64,000 nucleotides of DNA from Onchocerca volvulus (lineage: Eukaryota > Nematoda > Chromadorea > Rhabditida > Onchocercidae), in NCBI GenBank assembly GCA_000499405.2, contig HG738136.1, positions 2,458,646 to 2,522,645 of the forward strand, given 5' to 3'. Under the pieces are notes generated by a model. It saw only the letters and a list, made by a program, of their open reading frames with translations. It was not told the origin of the DNA and did no database searches. The translations under genes were made by a program, and so were the position numbers. Below, in pieces: positions 10,839 through 23,787 of this stretch (positions are counted from its first letter, which is position 1; every line of letters begins with the position of its first letter).

Positions 10839-13071
10839 ATGACGGAGAAGAAATCATCGCTACGTTCCGTTGCTTTTGCGGCTGTCGTATTTTCGACTGT
10901 TGCGGTAACAGCGTGTATTTTCACGTTTCCGATGGTTTTCTATTACGTTCAAACATTGCAAGCAACTGTACAGGTAAATTGCGAAAATTCAAAAAAAAGA
11001 AAAAAGATTTACGTAAATTTTCAATTTATTGCTATCATTCATTCATTCATTCATTCATTCATTGTTTGATTATTTTTACTTATTTTCTCAATATTTTTTA
11101 TTATTTTTTCATTTTGAAAGAAATTAAAATTTAATATTCAAAAAATAATTTTAAAAAAAAATTTTTTTTCGAGTTGATCATTATTATTAAGCATATATTT
11201 ATACATTTTTTTTTTAAATGAAATAATTATTATGAAATTAAACAATTATTAAAAAAAAAAAATTCTCAAATATTATTTTCAGATTTAAATTTTCGTCAAA
11301 AATTAGGACAAATTTCGCATATATATAAATTTATTTTGAGCAAATTTAAAAGAAAATATTTTCGTAAATTAATTATTTTGAAAGCTTATAAAAATATAAG
11401 TTTCGGAAGTTTATAATAAAAATTATAATCAAATCATAATAAAATTTATTCCATGTAAGATCATTTAGAAAAATATCGCAATGTAGCTCCGTAATTTCTT
11501 AAATAAACGTTAATTAATTAAGACAGAAAAAAAAGAAAAGCAAGAATGAGAAATTATTTATTCTTTGAAATTTAAATTTGAAAAAAATTAAAAATATAAA
11601 TGAAAAATGTAAATAAAAAGAAAAAAAAAGGGAAGAAATAGACAATTACTATCTTCATCCAATTTTTTGCTTCAAAAAAAAGAAAATAAAATTCATCTAA
11701 TCAAATCAAACCAGTTTTCATTTTTTATTTAATGTAATAATGAAAAAAATAAATAAGTAAAATAAAATTAAATTAAGAAAAAGAAAAATTAGGGCAAGAA
11801 GAAATCCATAACGGGTACAAAAGTAAAAGATTCCAAAGAAATAGAATCCGGTTTCTGAGAATCTCTTCCAAAAAAAAAAAAAAAAAAAAAAAAAAAAGAT
11901 GTTCGTTTCATTCACTGTAGACGATTATAATGAGATAAATTTTCAAAGATTTAAATTATTTAATTACATTATTTAATGATTATTCCGTTCTATTAAACAC
12001 ATAAGAACATATAAGTTTAATTTTAAGTTTCAAAAATTTCAAAAATTCTAAAAATTTCAAGTTTTCTAAATGATTTTGTTAAGTTTCTGAATTCATTTTT
12101 TTTTTTTTTTTTCAGAGTGAAGTAGAATATTGCAAATCACGTTCACGTGATATGTGGAAAGAGATGGTGGAGATGAGACCGGAAAGTGATCATGAACCAC
12201 TTGATATTCTGGTTCGTGTTACTCGTCAAGCGCAAGCTCAATGCTGTACCTGTCAGCAAGGACCACCTGGACCAGATGGACCACCAGGTATACCGGGAAG
12301 AGATGGTACACCAGGTGATGGTCCCGGAACACCTGGACCACCAGGTCCAGATGCCGACCTGCATGATCGGTTGCTTCCAGTACCACCGCAATGTCCATGC
12401 CAAGCTTCACCTGGACCTGCTGGACCAGCCGGACCACCTGGACCTGATGGACAACCTGGAATTCCTGGACCAAGTAAGTTTCATTACTAATAATTATTAA
12501 GCAATATATCGCCAGATATTGTAAAAATTCCTACACGTACATATTTTTTTTTAGATGGTGAAGATGGGCTACCAGGGCCTCAGGGACCACCAGGTCCACC
12601 AGGACCACCTGGTCAAAATGGACAACCTGGACAACGTGGACCACCAGGTGAACCCGGACAACTTATCCCGGGAGAACGGCCACCACCAGGACCTCCAGGA
12701 CAACCCGGACGACCAGGTTCACCAGGACAACCCGGCCGACCTGGACCACCAGGCAGAGATGGTGAGAACGGAGCACCCGGTGGACCAGGAGAACCAGGAC
12801 CACATGGTACGTTTAATGATATGTATATGCTTGTTATTTTCATGAATTAACTTTTAGCTCTATGTTTATTCTTATCGAATTTGAAAACTGAAAAAAGAAT
12901 ATCCAAAATTCAAATTTAATTAATTATTTAAACAAGCCATTTAATAAAATACAAATTACAGGTCCACCAGGTCCAAGTGGACAAGCGGGACCACCAGGTC
13001 AACCTGGTCAACCAGGTGCACCAGGAAGTTGCGATCATTGTCCACCAGCACGTCTTGCTCCTGGCTATTAA
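10839..13071 (+). CDS. Cuticle collagen
   Basis: Secreted structural protein of the nematode cuticle. Exons 10839-10973, 12116-12473, 12555-12806 and 12962-13071 join in phase to 284 aa. The order is a short basic N-terminus, a hydrophobic segment (about residues 10-35, type II signal anchor), and the cuticle-collagen N-terminal domain with [20 protein letters not shown] cluster (C88, C89, C91) follows, then Gly-X-Y blocks from about 94. The blocks are interrupted at about 125-143 by a segment holding C138 and C140, and again around GERPPP. The C-terminus [13 protein letters not shown] is a hallmark of worm cuticle collagens. Intron 1 is 1142 bp, AT-rich, with a CATT repeat. AATAAA at about 13124 is a plausible poly(A) signal. 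The member within the large family was not identified. Confidence 0.95.
11035..11064. repeat. Tetranucleotide (CATT)n repeat in collagen intron 1
   Basis: About seven uninterrupted CATT units. A simple microsatellite within the first collagen intron. Confidence 0.85.
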
Positions 13072-15310
13072 ACGAAAAAACCATCTTTCAAAATTTCATC
13101 TCTCAATTTCTCTTCTCTCCTTCAATAAATGAAATAAATTACTGTTATTTGTAATGTTATACAGGATACAAAAAATTATAATGATCGATAATTTGATCAA
13201 TAATATGATCTAGCTTGATCAATAAATAATTTAGTAATTCTGAAACTTTTTGAAAGTAATTTTAGTATTTTTTGCTTATCACTCTCTTTTAATCAGTAAA
13301 AAAAGAAAGATTGAGATAAACGATACATACAAATTTCAAATTTGAACTTAATTTACGAATATGAATGATTTTCGGTGAAAACTTCCTGAATTTAATTTTG
13401 CTATTATCAAGAAAATAGCTTAAAATACACGTATCAAATTGAATTCGCTGAATTGTTAATCTTAAATTCGCAAATGACAGAATATAAATAATAATAGCGA
13501 CATTTATATAAATGAAAAAAAATGTAAATGTTCATTGTTCATTCCCAACACAACATTTCAAATTCTCCATCGATTGATTTAAAATTTTGATTTGATTTAA
13601 AAATTTTGATATAATTATTGCATTCATATAGACGCATGTTTTTACATAGATAAGGACGTGTGTTTAAGAACTTTCGGACTAACTGAACCCAGCCAAGTTT
13701 TGAGTGGCCAGGTCCAGCTAGTCCGAAAGTTCTTAGATACGAACCCGGTCACGTTTCTTTTTTTACGTTCCACGTGATCAGGTCCAGCTATTATTCAATA
13801 AAATGTATCAGCCAAAGCGGAAATTATGAATACGAAGTAATAAATATTCAAAACATACTGAATTATCAATCAGTTTATTGATTCCATTTTTTCTCAGTCT
13901 TGACTCTTCTCTCGATTTCTTTATTTTTAAGGATATTCATCGGTTTTGTTCAATAATTTAAATTAATGCTTGCTTTTTATTCATCATATTAAACAAGTCG
14001 TTTTGAGAATGTTGATAAATGATGGAATTAGATTGAAATGAAGATATATTTCATCAAGTAGAAGCAAAATTTCCAATAATCTAAAATTTAAAATAGAAGT
14101 AAAGATCGAAAAAAACTTTGTTGTCCTTTTTTTTTTGCTTGTTTTTTTGTTTTTGTTTTGTTTTTTGCTTTTTTCTTTAACAGAAAGGAATGAAGACATC
14201 TTCTTCGTTTGCTATCAGATCAACTTTCATTGATAAATGATTGCTTTAAATTCATTGCCATATTATATTTAAACGAAAAAAAAAAAAGGTTCGAACGGAA
14301 ATATAAATTTTTAGGAGGACAAACAAGTTCTTGAATTCAATATATTTTTTTAATTCTCCACGAAATCTGTCAATTCTATCCAGTCATCCTATTTTGCAAT
14401 ATATCCATGTTTTCTAACACAATAATCTTCCAGGTCAATTCTTTTACGAAATTAATTCCAGCAATTCAAACATTTTATAGTAGGAAACGGAACTACACTC
14501 ATTAAATGAAAATACTGAAATACTAATGAATTCGAATAATTTTCAAGAAAAGAATGCCTAAATCTGAAGAATGAGGCTATTTCCAAGATGAGATCACGTT
14601 TCCAATATGATTGCCACAGTTGGTATTAGGGAAATTTAAATAAAAAATTATTATATTTTGACATGATAAAATACAATGGAAATGCTGGAAACCAACAAAT
14701 ATATTTCAGGACTTTCTAACAAATGAAAGATTGAATATTGTACATGAATACATAAAATCAATCACTGAATCATATTCAAGTTTTTTGTTGTTCTTACAAT
14801 TTCCTGAAATTCTACTATTTTTTTTTTTATTAAATAATTTGACCACAATAAAAAACCAACGCATCTTATGTCCAATAAATCGATATTACACAGGGATATA
14901 AACCATTCCCTAAAATCGTGACTTTTACAATCCCATATAAAGAGGAATGAAAGCAAAAAACCCCACTTTATTCTAAAAAAAAATTAAAAAATAAAATTAA
15001 AAAATAAATTTGAAATAAAATACATTGATTTTAAAATCAAATCTGGAATGAAAAAAATGATTGGGACCGAGAAATCGGAGACATATTTAAATTAATAAAA
15101 GCACAAATTTTGAAAGTGAATTTATAGAACGAATGAATTTGAAATAAGATATATCAAAGCAAAAAGGGAAAAAAAGAAAAAAAATTCATTTTCTTATCAA
15201 TTCCAATTTGAAATTTCATTTTTAAGATAACAAAAAAACAGTACAATCTTAATCCATTATTCTGAATCATATTATAACAATATCACATTCTTGATATTAC
15301 TAATTTTTTG
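13072..15310. other. Intergenic region between convergent collagen and eipr-1
   Basis: No coding exon was recognised. It contains a 17-bp perfect inverted repeat (13665-13735) with an internal direct repeat nearby, plus several short T/A tracts. Minus-strand frames at 13984-14199 and 14762-14956 lack splice or sequence support. Confidence 0.55.
13665..13735. repeat. 17-bp perfect inverted repeat with 37-nt loop
   Basis: TAAGAACTTTCGGACTA at 13665-13681 has its exact reverse complement at 13719-13735. The word CAGGTCCAGCTA, which overlaps the second arm (13709-13720), recurs at about 13780-13791. Local GC content exceeds that of the flanks. It could be a remnant of a small mobile element, but no terminal structure was identified. 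Confidence 0.8.
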
Positions 15311-18300
15311 TTATAATCGCAATATTGCATATTTGTGATGCCGTTTTACTTTTGAAACGATCACTCTACCATCGAAGGAAACAGAAGCAAAAATCCAGGG
15401 ATCATTACCAGCCCATGCACAGCTATAGACCGACTCCTCATGCTCTTCCATCTTTTCTAAACGTTCATCACCCAAAACACTGAAAAAATAATTCTTAAGT
15501 AATTACTAGAAACAAAAAAAGAGTAAAACAAAAGAAAATGTTGAGTAATGTGATGTTTAAATTAAATATATGGTTGAAAATTCTGGTAAGATTAAATCAA
15601 ATATGGTTAAAAATTCTGGTAAGATCCAAAAATTTATATATTCAAATTCTTCTTGAACTTAGCTGTCTAAAACTTTCTTCGAACCGTACTCAGATTCCTC
15701 TAACTGATGATAAATACAGGTGCAGAAAACTGATATTCAAATTTATTTTGAATTTAAATAAATTACTTTTCGGGTGAAGAAGAGCTGTCATCTGGTTCCA
15801 ATGTAAGAGAATGGATAGATTCAGAGCTAAGAGATTCCAAACTATTTAAAAACAATCTAGCATCACTGCCCGCTGATAATAACAATTGATCATGAATGGG
15901 GTTGAACTTGACGCACCATACCCTATAATATCGACAAAATTTTGAAACTCAAAAACATATTTCGATTTCACTAATTATTGTCTTATAGAATTAATACTCC
16001 AATGTTTTGCTGATGATTATTACTTTATGCATAATAAATTTCATTCTGCGTCGAAAAACATTTCTGTATTAAGAATCAACTACAACTGAAAATGATATAG
16101 CAGCTGAAATAAAACAAAATAGCAAACACTGATGGCAAAACTATGTGAAGGCATGCCACGATGTATTCAAAAGCGCAAACATAAGTAATGAATCAAAATA
16201 AGGAAACCTAAATTAATAAAAATCAAGTTAAACACTTCAGAAAAAGAAGTAATATTGAAATAAAAGCTCACCAATGTGAATGATCTTGTAAAATTTTCAA
16301 CGGCATATCCACTTTCCGAATATCCCATAATACTACTCTGAAATCATCACCACAAGTTGCTACAACATGCTGTACATTGGGGTTGAAATCCAAATTTCTG
16401 ACACGAGGTGAATTTACGTTTTTAATACAAAACGCTTCCCTGAAATAACATGAACTGATTTTTTTCTTTTTTTTTTTTTACAAAATATTTGCATTAGATA
16501 TGAAAAGGTATCAGAAAAACAAATTCGAAACTGGATTTTCTTCAGAAAAAGCGCAATTCATGGAATTTTTTAATGCCAAGAAATCCAAAAAATGCTTCTG
16601 ACTAAATCTGATAATAAAATTTAATGAAATGATGCCATCAAACTTACTGGAGACTAAGAACATCAATTCCTTTCACTGTTGTATCATAAGCTATTGCTAA
16701 AGTATTTCCATTTGAATGGGGATTCCATACTGATGCGCTTATTGGTGCTTTACTGTCGATAGATATAGAATTTTCTGTCTGAACTATGAACTCAGATAAT
16801 TTAAATCATCAATGCTAAACTGATCGATTTTCAAATATAAAACTGCTTTTCGGGAATTGAAAATCATAAAACACTAATTTTCAATTTAAGTATTTTTAAT
16901 ATTTTTAAAACAAGAAAAAAAAATGATCGCCTGAAATTTAATGGAGTCGGATAGATTAAAATTTATATTTTCAAATGGAATTTTCATTGACACACAAACA
17001 ACGCATGCCACAGAAATCGGAAAACGTGAAAATATGAGAAAATAAAAAAACTTTTTTAGAAATATTAAAGGCAACAGCCAAAAAACAGCTTCTTTCAAAA
17101 AGCTCATGGATAATTGTATCCAGATAGAGTCTGCCACTAAGACAGAAGATACAATGACCGGTTAACGAAATCTACTAAATTAAAAAAAAAGAACAGAAAA
17201 GAATGAAAAGAAAAAAACCTTCAATGAATTGGTTACATCAGCTATCAGCACAGAATTATTAACTGCAATGGCCATTTTGTTCCCGCTCGGATGGAATTCA
17301 GCTCTTGAAATAAATTATTTTGTGTAGCTGGAATGATGAGGATTTTTTTTTTTTTTTTTTTTTTTTGTTTAATGTACATGATTATGCAACTGATAGTGTA
17401 AATGGGTTTGGCAACTTAAAATAAAATTTTTTCTACAACTGAAGAAATATAAATTTAGGAAAAATATATACTAATATATATAAAGCCGTTTCAATTACTA
17501 AGAAGTGGAAATTAAATAGAATGAATGTAACGAACTGTAATAAGAAATTCGCTTTTTAAGAGACTCGTGCAGTACTATTTCGATGTGCTATCGCTAAAAT
17601 TTGTTCTAAATTAAAAGACGAATAGTTCTAAAGCTTCATTGGCCTGTACTGTTACGCCAAATTTGTTCAAAGAGAGTAGCAAAGTATTTAATAAGAACCG
17701 AAAATTGAGCATTCTAATAAGAAACCAGAATCAAAAACCAATAAAAACCATGCAATTGATTTCCTTTCTTCTACAATAAACACATTCAAACTTACGAGAT
17801 GCATCTTCCCGTTTTCGAAGGGGATATATATTGTGCAAGTTCAACAAGATTCGATTCATCACCATTCATTTTCCACAACCCAACACCAGTTCGCATTGTG
17901 TCATCCCCGAAAAAAATATTTTTTACCAGAACAATATAAATCGGAATCAGAAATTTACTAGAAAGATATGCATATGAAGATGGTCTTGCCAGATTAATAT
18001 ATATTCTTATGAAAAACTCACGAATGCCTAGGATTATTTTGACTTTTCTTTAATAATGACTAATTCTTATAATCTTTTCAAACAATCTGATTGCCTTTCT
18101 TAATAACTTCAATCATTATTTTGCGATACCATTATTTTAATCTATTTTAAGTGGCAGCGAGAATAACAATCTACGGCTCTTCTATTTCTTCATCTTTTCC
18201 ATCTTGCATCAACATTACCATATATTTTGATTTTGGAAAAACGATAATGATTAGACACTTACAAGCAACATAACATGTACCAATAATGTTCGAATCGATG

Positions 18301-18716
18301 GGTGAACTTGACATACACCAGATTTCACCAGCAGGATGATTAAATGATCGTTTAGTAATCTGAAGCCAGTCATCATCGACTTCCAATAAACAAACCTCAA
18401 AAAAATCAATCATCAGATTTAGAATAAAATACACAAAAACTATTTGCATAGATAATTATGAAAAGTAAACTTCCAAAGATGGTATTAGCGAAAAACAAGA
18501 ATTTTTTAGCTATAATATTGTTCTAGCCTTTAATATTATCAATGATTTCTGTCATATAAAAGTTTATTTTCTTCATAATTGGAAATTTACTTCATTATCC
18601 TGTTTTAACGATAGGGTACCAACAAGAAATAATGTTCTTTCTTGCTCCGCTGGAAGACCAACAATACTTCGCGCTGGTAAATCGATTCCGTACATTAAAG
18701 AGAGTGCTTCCGTCAT
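15311..18716 (-). CDS. eipr-1: EIPR1/TSSC1 WD-repeat protein
   Basis: WD40 protein that interacts with the EARP and GARP tethering complexes in endosome recycling and dense-core vesicle traffic. Eight exons read leftwards: 18716-18591, 18395-18263, 17907-17796, 17303-17219, 16778-16648, 16439-16272, 15922-15767 and 15479-15311, totalling 359 aa (human about 387). Diagnostic segments include MYGIDLPARSI, FNHPAGEIWCMSSSPID, RNLDFNPNVQHVVATCGDDF, HSHWVWCVKFNPIHDQLLLS and EHEESVYSCAWAGNDPWIFA. Exon 3 is problematic. Phase and homology place its start at 17907, but the two bases before it read CG, not AG. No AG acceptor in the right phase was found, so this is either a non-canonical site or a one-base sequence error. 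The donor of exon 4 (AAG/GTTTTT) is weak. Confidence 0.9.
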
Positions 18717-19503
18717 TTTCAGCTAAACTTATACTTGTAAAGCATGTAAAACAAAAATTTACGGATCAAATCAAAATGACATTTTGGAACTCACTAAAGA
18801 CACATCAAACCACAGTGATTTTGCATTATAAGACAACAGTAAAGATAAGTTTCCATCAAGGATAATTTGAAAATTCATTCAAACAAATGAGTGCAGGACA
18901 TCGATCCTTCATGTCAAAATTAATTTAACGAGAAATGATTATAACAACAGAACCTTTATTTAATATAATTATTTTATTTTTAATACGATTAGCTCTACCC
19001 ACAATAAATATTATCTTAATACAGTAATAATCATAAAATTATAAAATCGATATTCTATGTAAAACAGCAAGATTTTAAAAAAATGTTAAATAAAAAGCAA
19101 TGCGAAGAAGCTCATTAATAACAAAAAAATGATAAAGCAAATCCTAGATCAAAATTCCAAACAAAAACAACAGGACGGCTGCAATAGCAAACGTTGAAAT
19201 CTTCCTATAAAAGTTATAAATATCAGACGAAATTTCTTCAAGTCGATACATAATAAGCATAACAAGGACATACTAAATTAATAAACGAGAACTATCATAA
19301 ATTCTGCAGTTTCAAATAAATTCGAGATTGATGTTGAATTGTTCACGAGAAAAATTAATTAATGATCATGGAAATCATCAAAAAAGTCATATAAGTTATA
19401 CAAATAGCACTGATCTAATGCTATGAAACAAAACTTTAGTTCAATATGGAAATTAATAAAAAAGCTCATGTCGAGCAGGCACTACTATTGGGCATTATTA
19501 GTA
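18717..19503. other. Gap between tmem161 and eipr-1 (same strand)
   Basis: About 790 bp of AT-rich sequence separates the TMEM161 stop from the EIPR1 start on the minus strand. It must contain the TMEM161 3' UTR. An acceptor-like GTTTAG precedes the EIPR1 ATG by six bases. Co-transcription is conceivable but nothing shows it. No other gene was seen. Confidence 0.5.
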
Positions 19504-22500
19504 TTAAGACCATTCGAAATGATGAGCATAAATGAGACCCATTAGACCGAAAGCTGCGTTAGTCCCAAGTGATGCAACAATTAAGATTGACCATAATCCT
19601 CGGTGCACCTTGGCATTTAACAGGGCCCGCAACGAACCTGCCGGTAAAGTAGATAGCATCTGTGAATGGACAGCTTCATCACTCATCCCAGTCCATGAAA
19701 TACCACCTAAATCCGAAAATTTAGCATTTTATTTCAAAAAAAAAATATATATACATATATAAAATCTAGAGACGAATTCATATTTCCCATTTCATGCTTC
19801 TTATAGATTAACAAAAAATCATTTAATCTTCAAATTTGCAACTCCAAAAGTTTTCTGTAAAACTCACATGTTGTTTTCAATATTAAAGCATAAAGTACAG
19901 GTAGAAGAGGTGGCACAAAATAGTGCAGAGCAGCAACATTGAAGAAATAAAAATAACGCTGTATCTAAAAGACAGATATAAACAGTTCTTTTTTTTGTTA
20001 AAATGATCGAAGTATTTAAAATGTCGAAGCGAATGAAATTAAAAATTCGAAAATAATAACTTCCTACAAAAGCAATTATTTCTATTTTTTTTTTTCACCA
20101 CTGTCTCATTCCTCGAGGAACTTGAAAGTTCACAAACATCCAACTCACCTTCATTTGCAGCACTGATGTTTTAATCCAACCACTTTCACGGTGAATCTTA
20201 GAAAGAGCGATTAAAGATTGATCCAGAAACGATTGCAAATGAGGGCGATACAGAAAAAGACGTAAAAGCGCAGTAAGAAGAACAATATAAATGCGAATGG
20301 TATCCATTTGAGATTCATTTAGTCTTAAAATATCACAGAGATCGAATTTTTATAATACTTTATATCTTGTAAATGAATTTCAAATTAAGTTTTAACATAG
20401 TTATGTTAAAATAACTAATAAGTGGTCTTTATAAATGATATAAGAAACTTTGCAGTTCAGACCTAAATAGTAGGCGCTAAAACCCAGATTAATTTGATTC
20501 CTCAAAAAAAAAAAAAAAAAAGAAAACCTGCATTTTCACAGAACTGAGAAATATAAATAAGGAATTTCTTTAAAGCAAAAACGACTTACAATCGTCTAGG
20601 TCCATAAACTAGGTAGTTCTTTGCAGGATGAGAGAACAAAAACAATGCCAAAAATTGTGATAAAAAAGTAAGGTGATATAATATCCTGGAACAATAACTC
20701 ATATCGTTCGTTTGATATGTATGGCAAAAATTTGCAAGGAGACAAAGAATGGATATCTGATATCCTTTATTTGATTGAAAAATAAATCTATGCAATAATA
20801 CATGGATCATAAAGGGTGATATGTTAAGGTGAATTTCCCATCTTATTAATCTCCACTTGTCGAGTTTGGCAACTACATTATCCAGATTGACAAGCCGATA
20901 TTCTCTAATTTCTAAGTATTGAAGAGATTTTGTTTCATTATGAAGCAAGAATGCAGGTAGCAAAAATCTGATAAATTATTAACAAACAGAATGCAATGCG
21001 GTTCATCAAAATCTACTCACACGCTATTTCTAACTAAACTCTGAATCCGAAGCCAAAATCTGAATGAACACTATAAATATTAGTGTATTCATGGGAAATT
21101 TAATTAGCAATATCAGACCTTTTCAAAAATTTTCAGAAAAAATCAAAATAATTGGACGGTAGCAAAAATGCTGATTATTCACCGAATATTACTAAAATAT
21201 TTCAACATAATGTTTAAAAATCTTAACCTATCAAGTGGTCGTTCAGCACCTTTAACGACATCGGAATACATACGCGCATATCTAAAACCAGGAAAAACAA
21301 GTAGAGCAGCAAAAAATGCTAGCATGATAGCCAAGGAGATAAAAAATAGAAGTGGCGAATGTTGCGACATATAATCTGGAAGTTGGCTATCCAACATAAA
21401 TTCTGCCGTTGCATTCTTCAACGAATCGAATGCTAGAATCAACAATTTCAAAACTAATTCAGAGAAGTATTTGAAAAATTATCGAAATTATGGATAATTG
21501 CTACTATAACCATCGATTTCAATTTAATCACAAGATCAAAAGAAACTTTTTATTTTTCGTGCAATAAAGCTGAATAAAATTACCTTCATTCAAAGGCATA
21601 TCAAACAGACGCTCGGCGAACATGATTAACATCAATGAGAATAAGAAAAATAGAGATGCTATTGAAATGACCAAATTTCTTTCTCCAGTGGCAACATTAC
21701 TTGTAAAGTACGTGGCTGCTACTAGAGCAAGTGCCTGAAAATCGTTGTATTTTTCGAAAAAAAAAATAAAAATAAAAAAAAATAAAAATAAAAAAATAAA
21801 AGCTAAAAAAACCTTTTCAGACAAATTCCGATAATTTTACTTATTGAAATTGCTATAAATCTAAAGTTTATCTTTTACGATAAGGATACAATAAATTACA
21901 AAATTAGAAAACTCATCCATCCCGAAATAACTTAAAAATTCAGATGGATATCCTATTTTACAATTTTCAACAGTTTATAAGTGGAAAGAAAATGGTAATA
22001 CCTGAAGTAAGAAGAATATCGACAGAAGTAACCACATAATGGAAATATTAAAATCTGTATTGCTTGGGAAAATAAAGCATATGAATTCGCTTGTGATGTA
22101 GGATACCTGAAAATCTATCGAATTAATTGAAAGCAGGCATAAATAACTCAGGAATACAACACGTACATTAATTGCAAGAAAAGTTTGAATTAAGGTATAT
22201 CTTGTCTAGGTTGCTTTCGGAATATGGTATCATTTCAATAACATCAATGGATTCTCTAGAAAATTTTTCTGATAGAAATTTTGTTTCCTAGTTTTTATAA
22301 GTTTCTACATAAAACTGTGGAAATTTTTTACTATCCAACAGCACAGTTAAACTGTGTTTTGTAACAAATTGCGTAATAATTTTTCACTACTTAAAATTTT
22401 GCATTTAACAATACAAATCTAAATAAGAAAATTTCATCATATAAAAAAATCGCCTTGCGCTCAACAATTGCAGTTAATTCTAACACTATCAGAGGGGTTA

Positions 22501-23787
22501 TTTCAAAATTAAAACTTTTTTCGAACTGAAATTAAGCTTGTTTAAGAGAGATTATATAACGCCTCTATTCCTTTTATGTCCACCACGACTATTTTTTAAT
22601 CTCTTCATTACAAATGGCATCGTTATAAGTTTCAAAAAGAAGTACATTAAGAAAATGAGAAATCGTAACCACAACTTACTAAAGTAAAACCAACAAATTC
22701 CGCAGACCACATAAATGTTTCATAAAACTGTAAGCGTTGCAAATCAGTGATATCCACCGGAATTGAAATTAAATTCAATTCCATGTTTTTTGGTACCAAA
22801 GCATCAGATTCTTCATCGCTACATAAACAAAGGAAACATTAGAAGGTTTAGTCAAGTCTTGGAAATTAAAATAGATTTAGAACTAGAAAGACCACTTTTT
22901 TCAAAGGAATAAGAATTACCGTGCATGCTTGCGCTTTCGGTTTTTCGCTGAACGCGTAGAATGGGATTGAGATGCTTGTTTCAAAGCAGCATTTGATGGC
23001 GGCAAATACCGCTGCAATCTGAAGAATAAAAAATTTCTAAAGTGCTACCAAAATGTAAAAAAGGAAACAAAGATAAAGATCAAAGTCCGAACAGGAACAA
23101 AAGGACGGGATTAATCCGAAAATGAAGCAATGAATAAATTAAAGTATTTTTGTCGATAATCAAGACTTTTTTAGTTTTAGGTGAAAAATATAAAAGATAC
23201 TTTTTGGAAAATTACGAGCTACATTGCAAAAGCAACAGCAGAACAAATGCTTGAACTAAATAACTAGTGAGTCAATTTTGTTTAAAAAACTAAGCAACTT
23301 GGGGAATTTAAATATTAACTCAAAATAATATCAAACTATACTTAGGTGAAGTCAAGAACTCAAGATTTCAAAGAGGAATTTATTACTACCTAAAAGATTA
23401 CAAACTAACCGGTTACATAGAATAATCTCGACCAACGAATATTTCTTGCGAATTTTTGTGAAGAAAAAGAAAATGAATAATGAAGCAAGTATATGATGAC
23501 CTAGTACAGCCTGAAATAGAAAATCTTTAAAATTCATGAATTTTATAAAATAGTGCAAATTTCATGAAATTCCGTGAAATCTTTCAATGTTGCAAAGCTT
23601 ATAAAATAGATTTCAGAGCATTCAACTCAACCTCATTTACTGCAGATTTTCGAATTTGAACTATCTTTTAACATTTAAATTCTTTATTTACATGCATAAA
23701 AAGAAATAATAAAAGCTAATGAAAATAGCTCATTTCTGATAATTTTTTAGTTCTGGAAAAAGAAAATTGATATTATTATATTACCAT
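19504..23787 (-). CDS. TMEM161: TMEM161-family multi-pass membrane protein
   Basis: Polytopic membrane protein; vertebrate TMEM161B is linked to cardiac rhythm, and the molecular role is unclear. Eleven exons read leftwards: 23787-23785, 23510-23410, 23018-22920, 22818-22680, 22106-22002, 21734-21584, 21432-21228, 20685-20590, 20323-20149, 19964-19868 and 19706-19504, totalling 457 aa (human about 480-490). All junctions are in phase. Family segments include [46 protein letters not shown]...RPHLQSFL, and the last span before HHFEWS. The proposed first exon is only the ATG, spliced ATG/GTAATA to GCTGTA. It gives MAVLGHHIL, which aligns with the family N-terminus without a gap, but it is inferred rather than proven. 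The rest of the model is solid. Confidence 0.88.

Noticed and set aside
12143..12845. Several long frames antisense or frame-shifted to the collagen
   Set aside because: They are shadows of the Gly-X-Y repeat; only the frame with regular Gly and in-phase splicing is coding.
14285..14296. GGTTCGAAC resembling a tRNA T-loop
   Set aside because: No acceptor stem, D-arm or anticodon arm can be folded around it.
18717..19503. Possible operon of tmem161 and eipr-1
   Set aside because: Same strand, but separated by about 790 bp with no operon-specific signal; adjacency alone is not enough.
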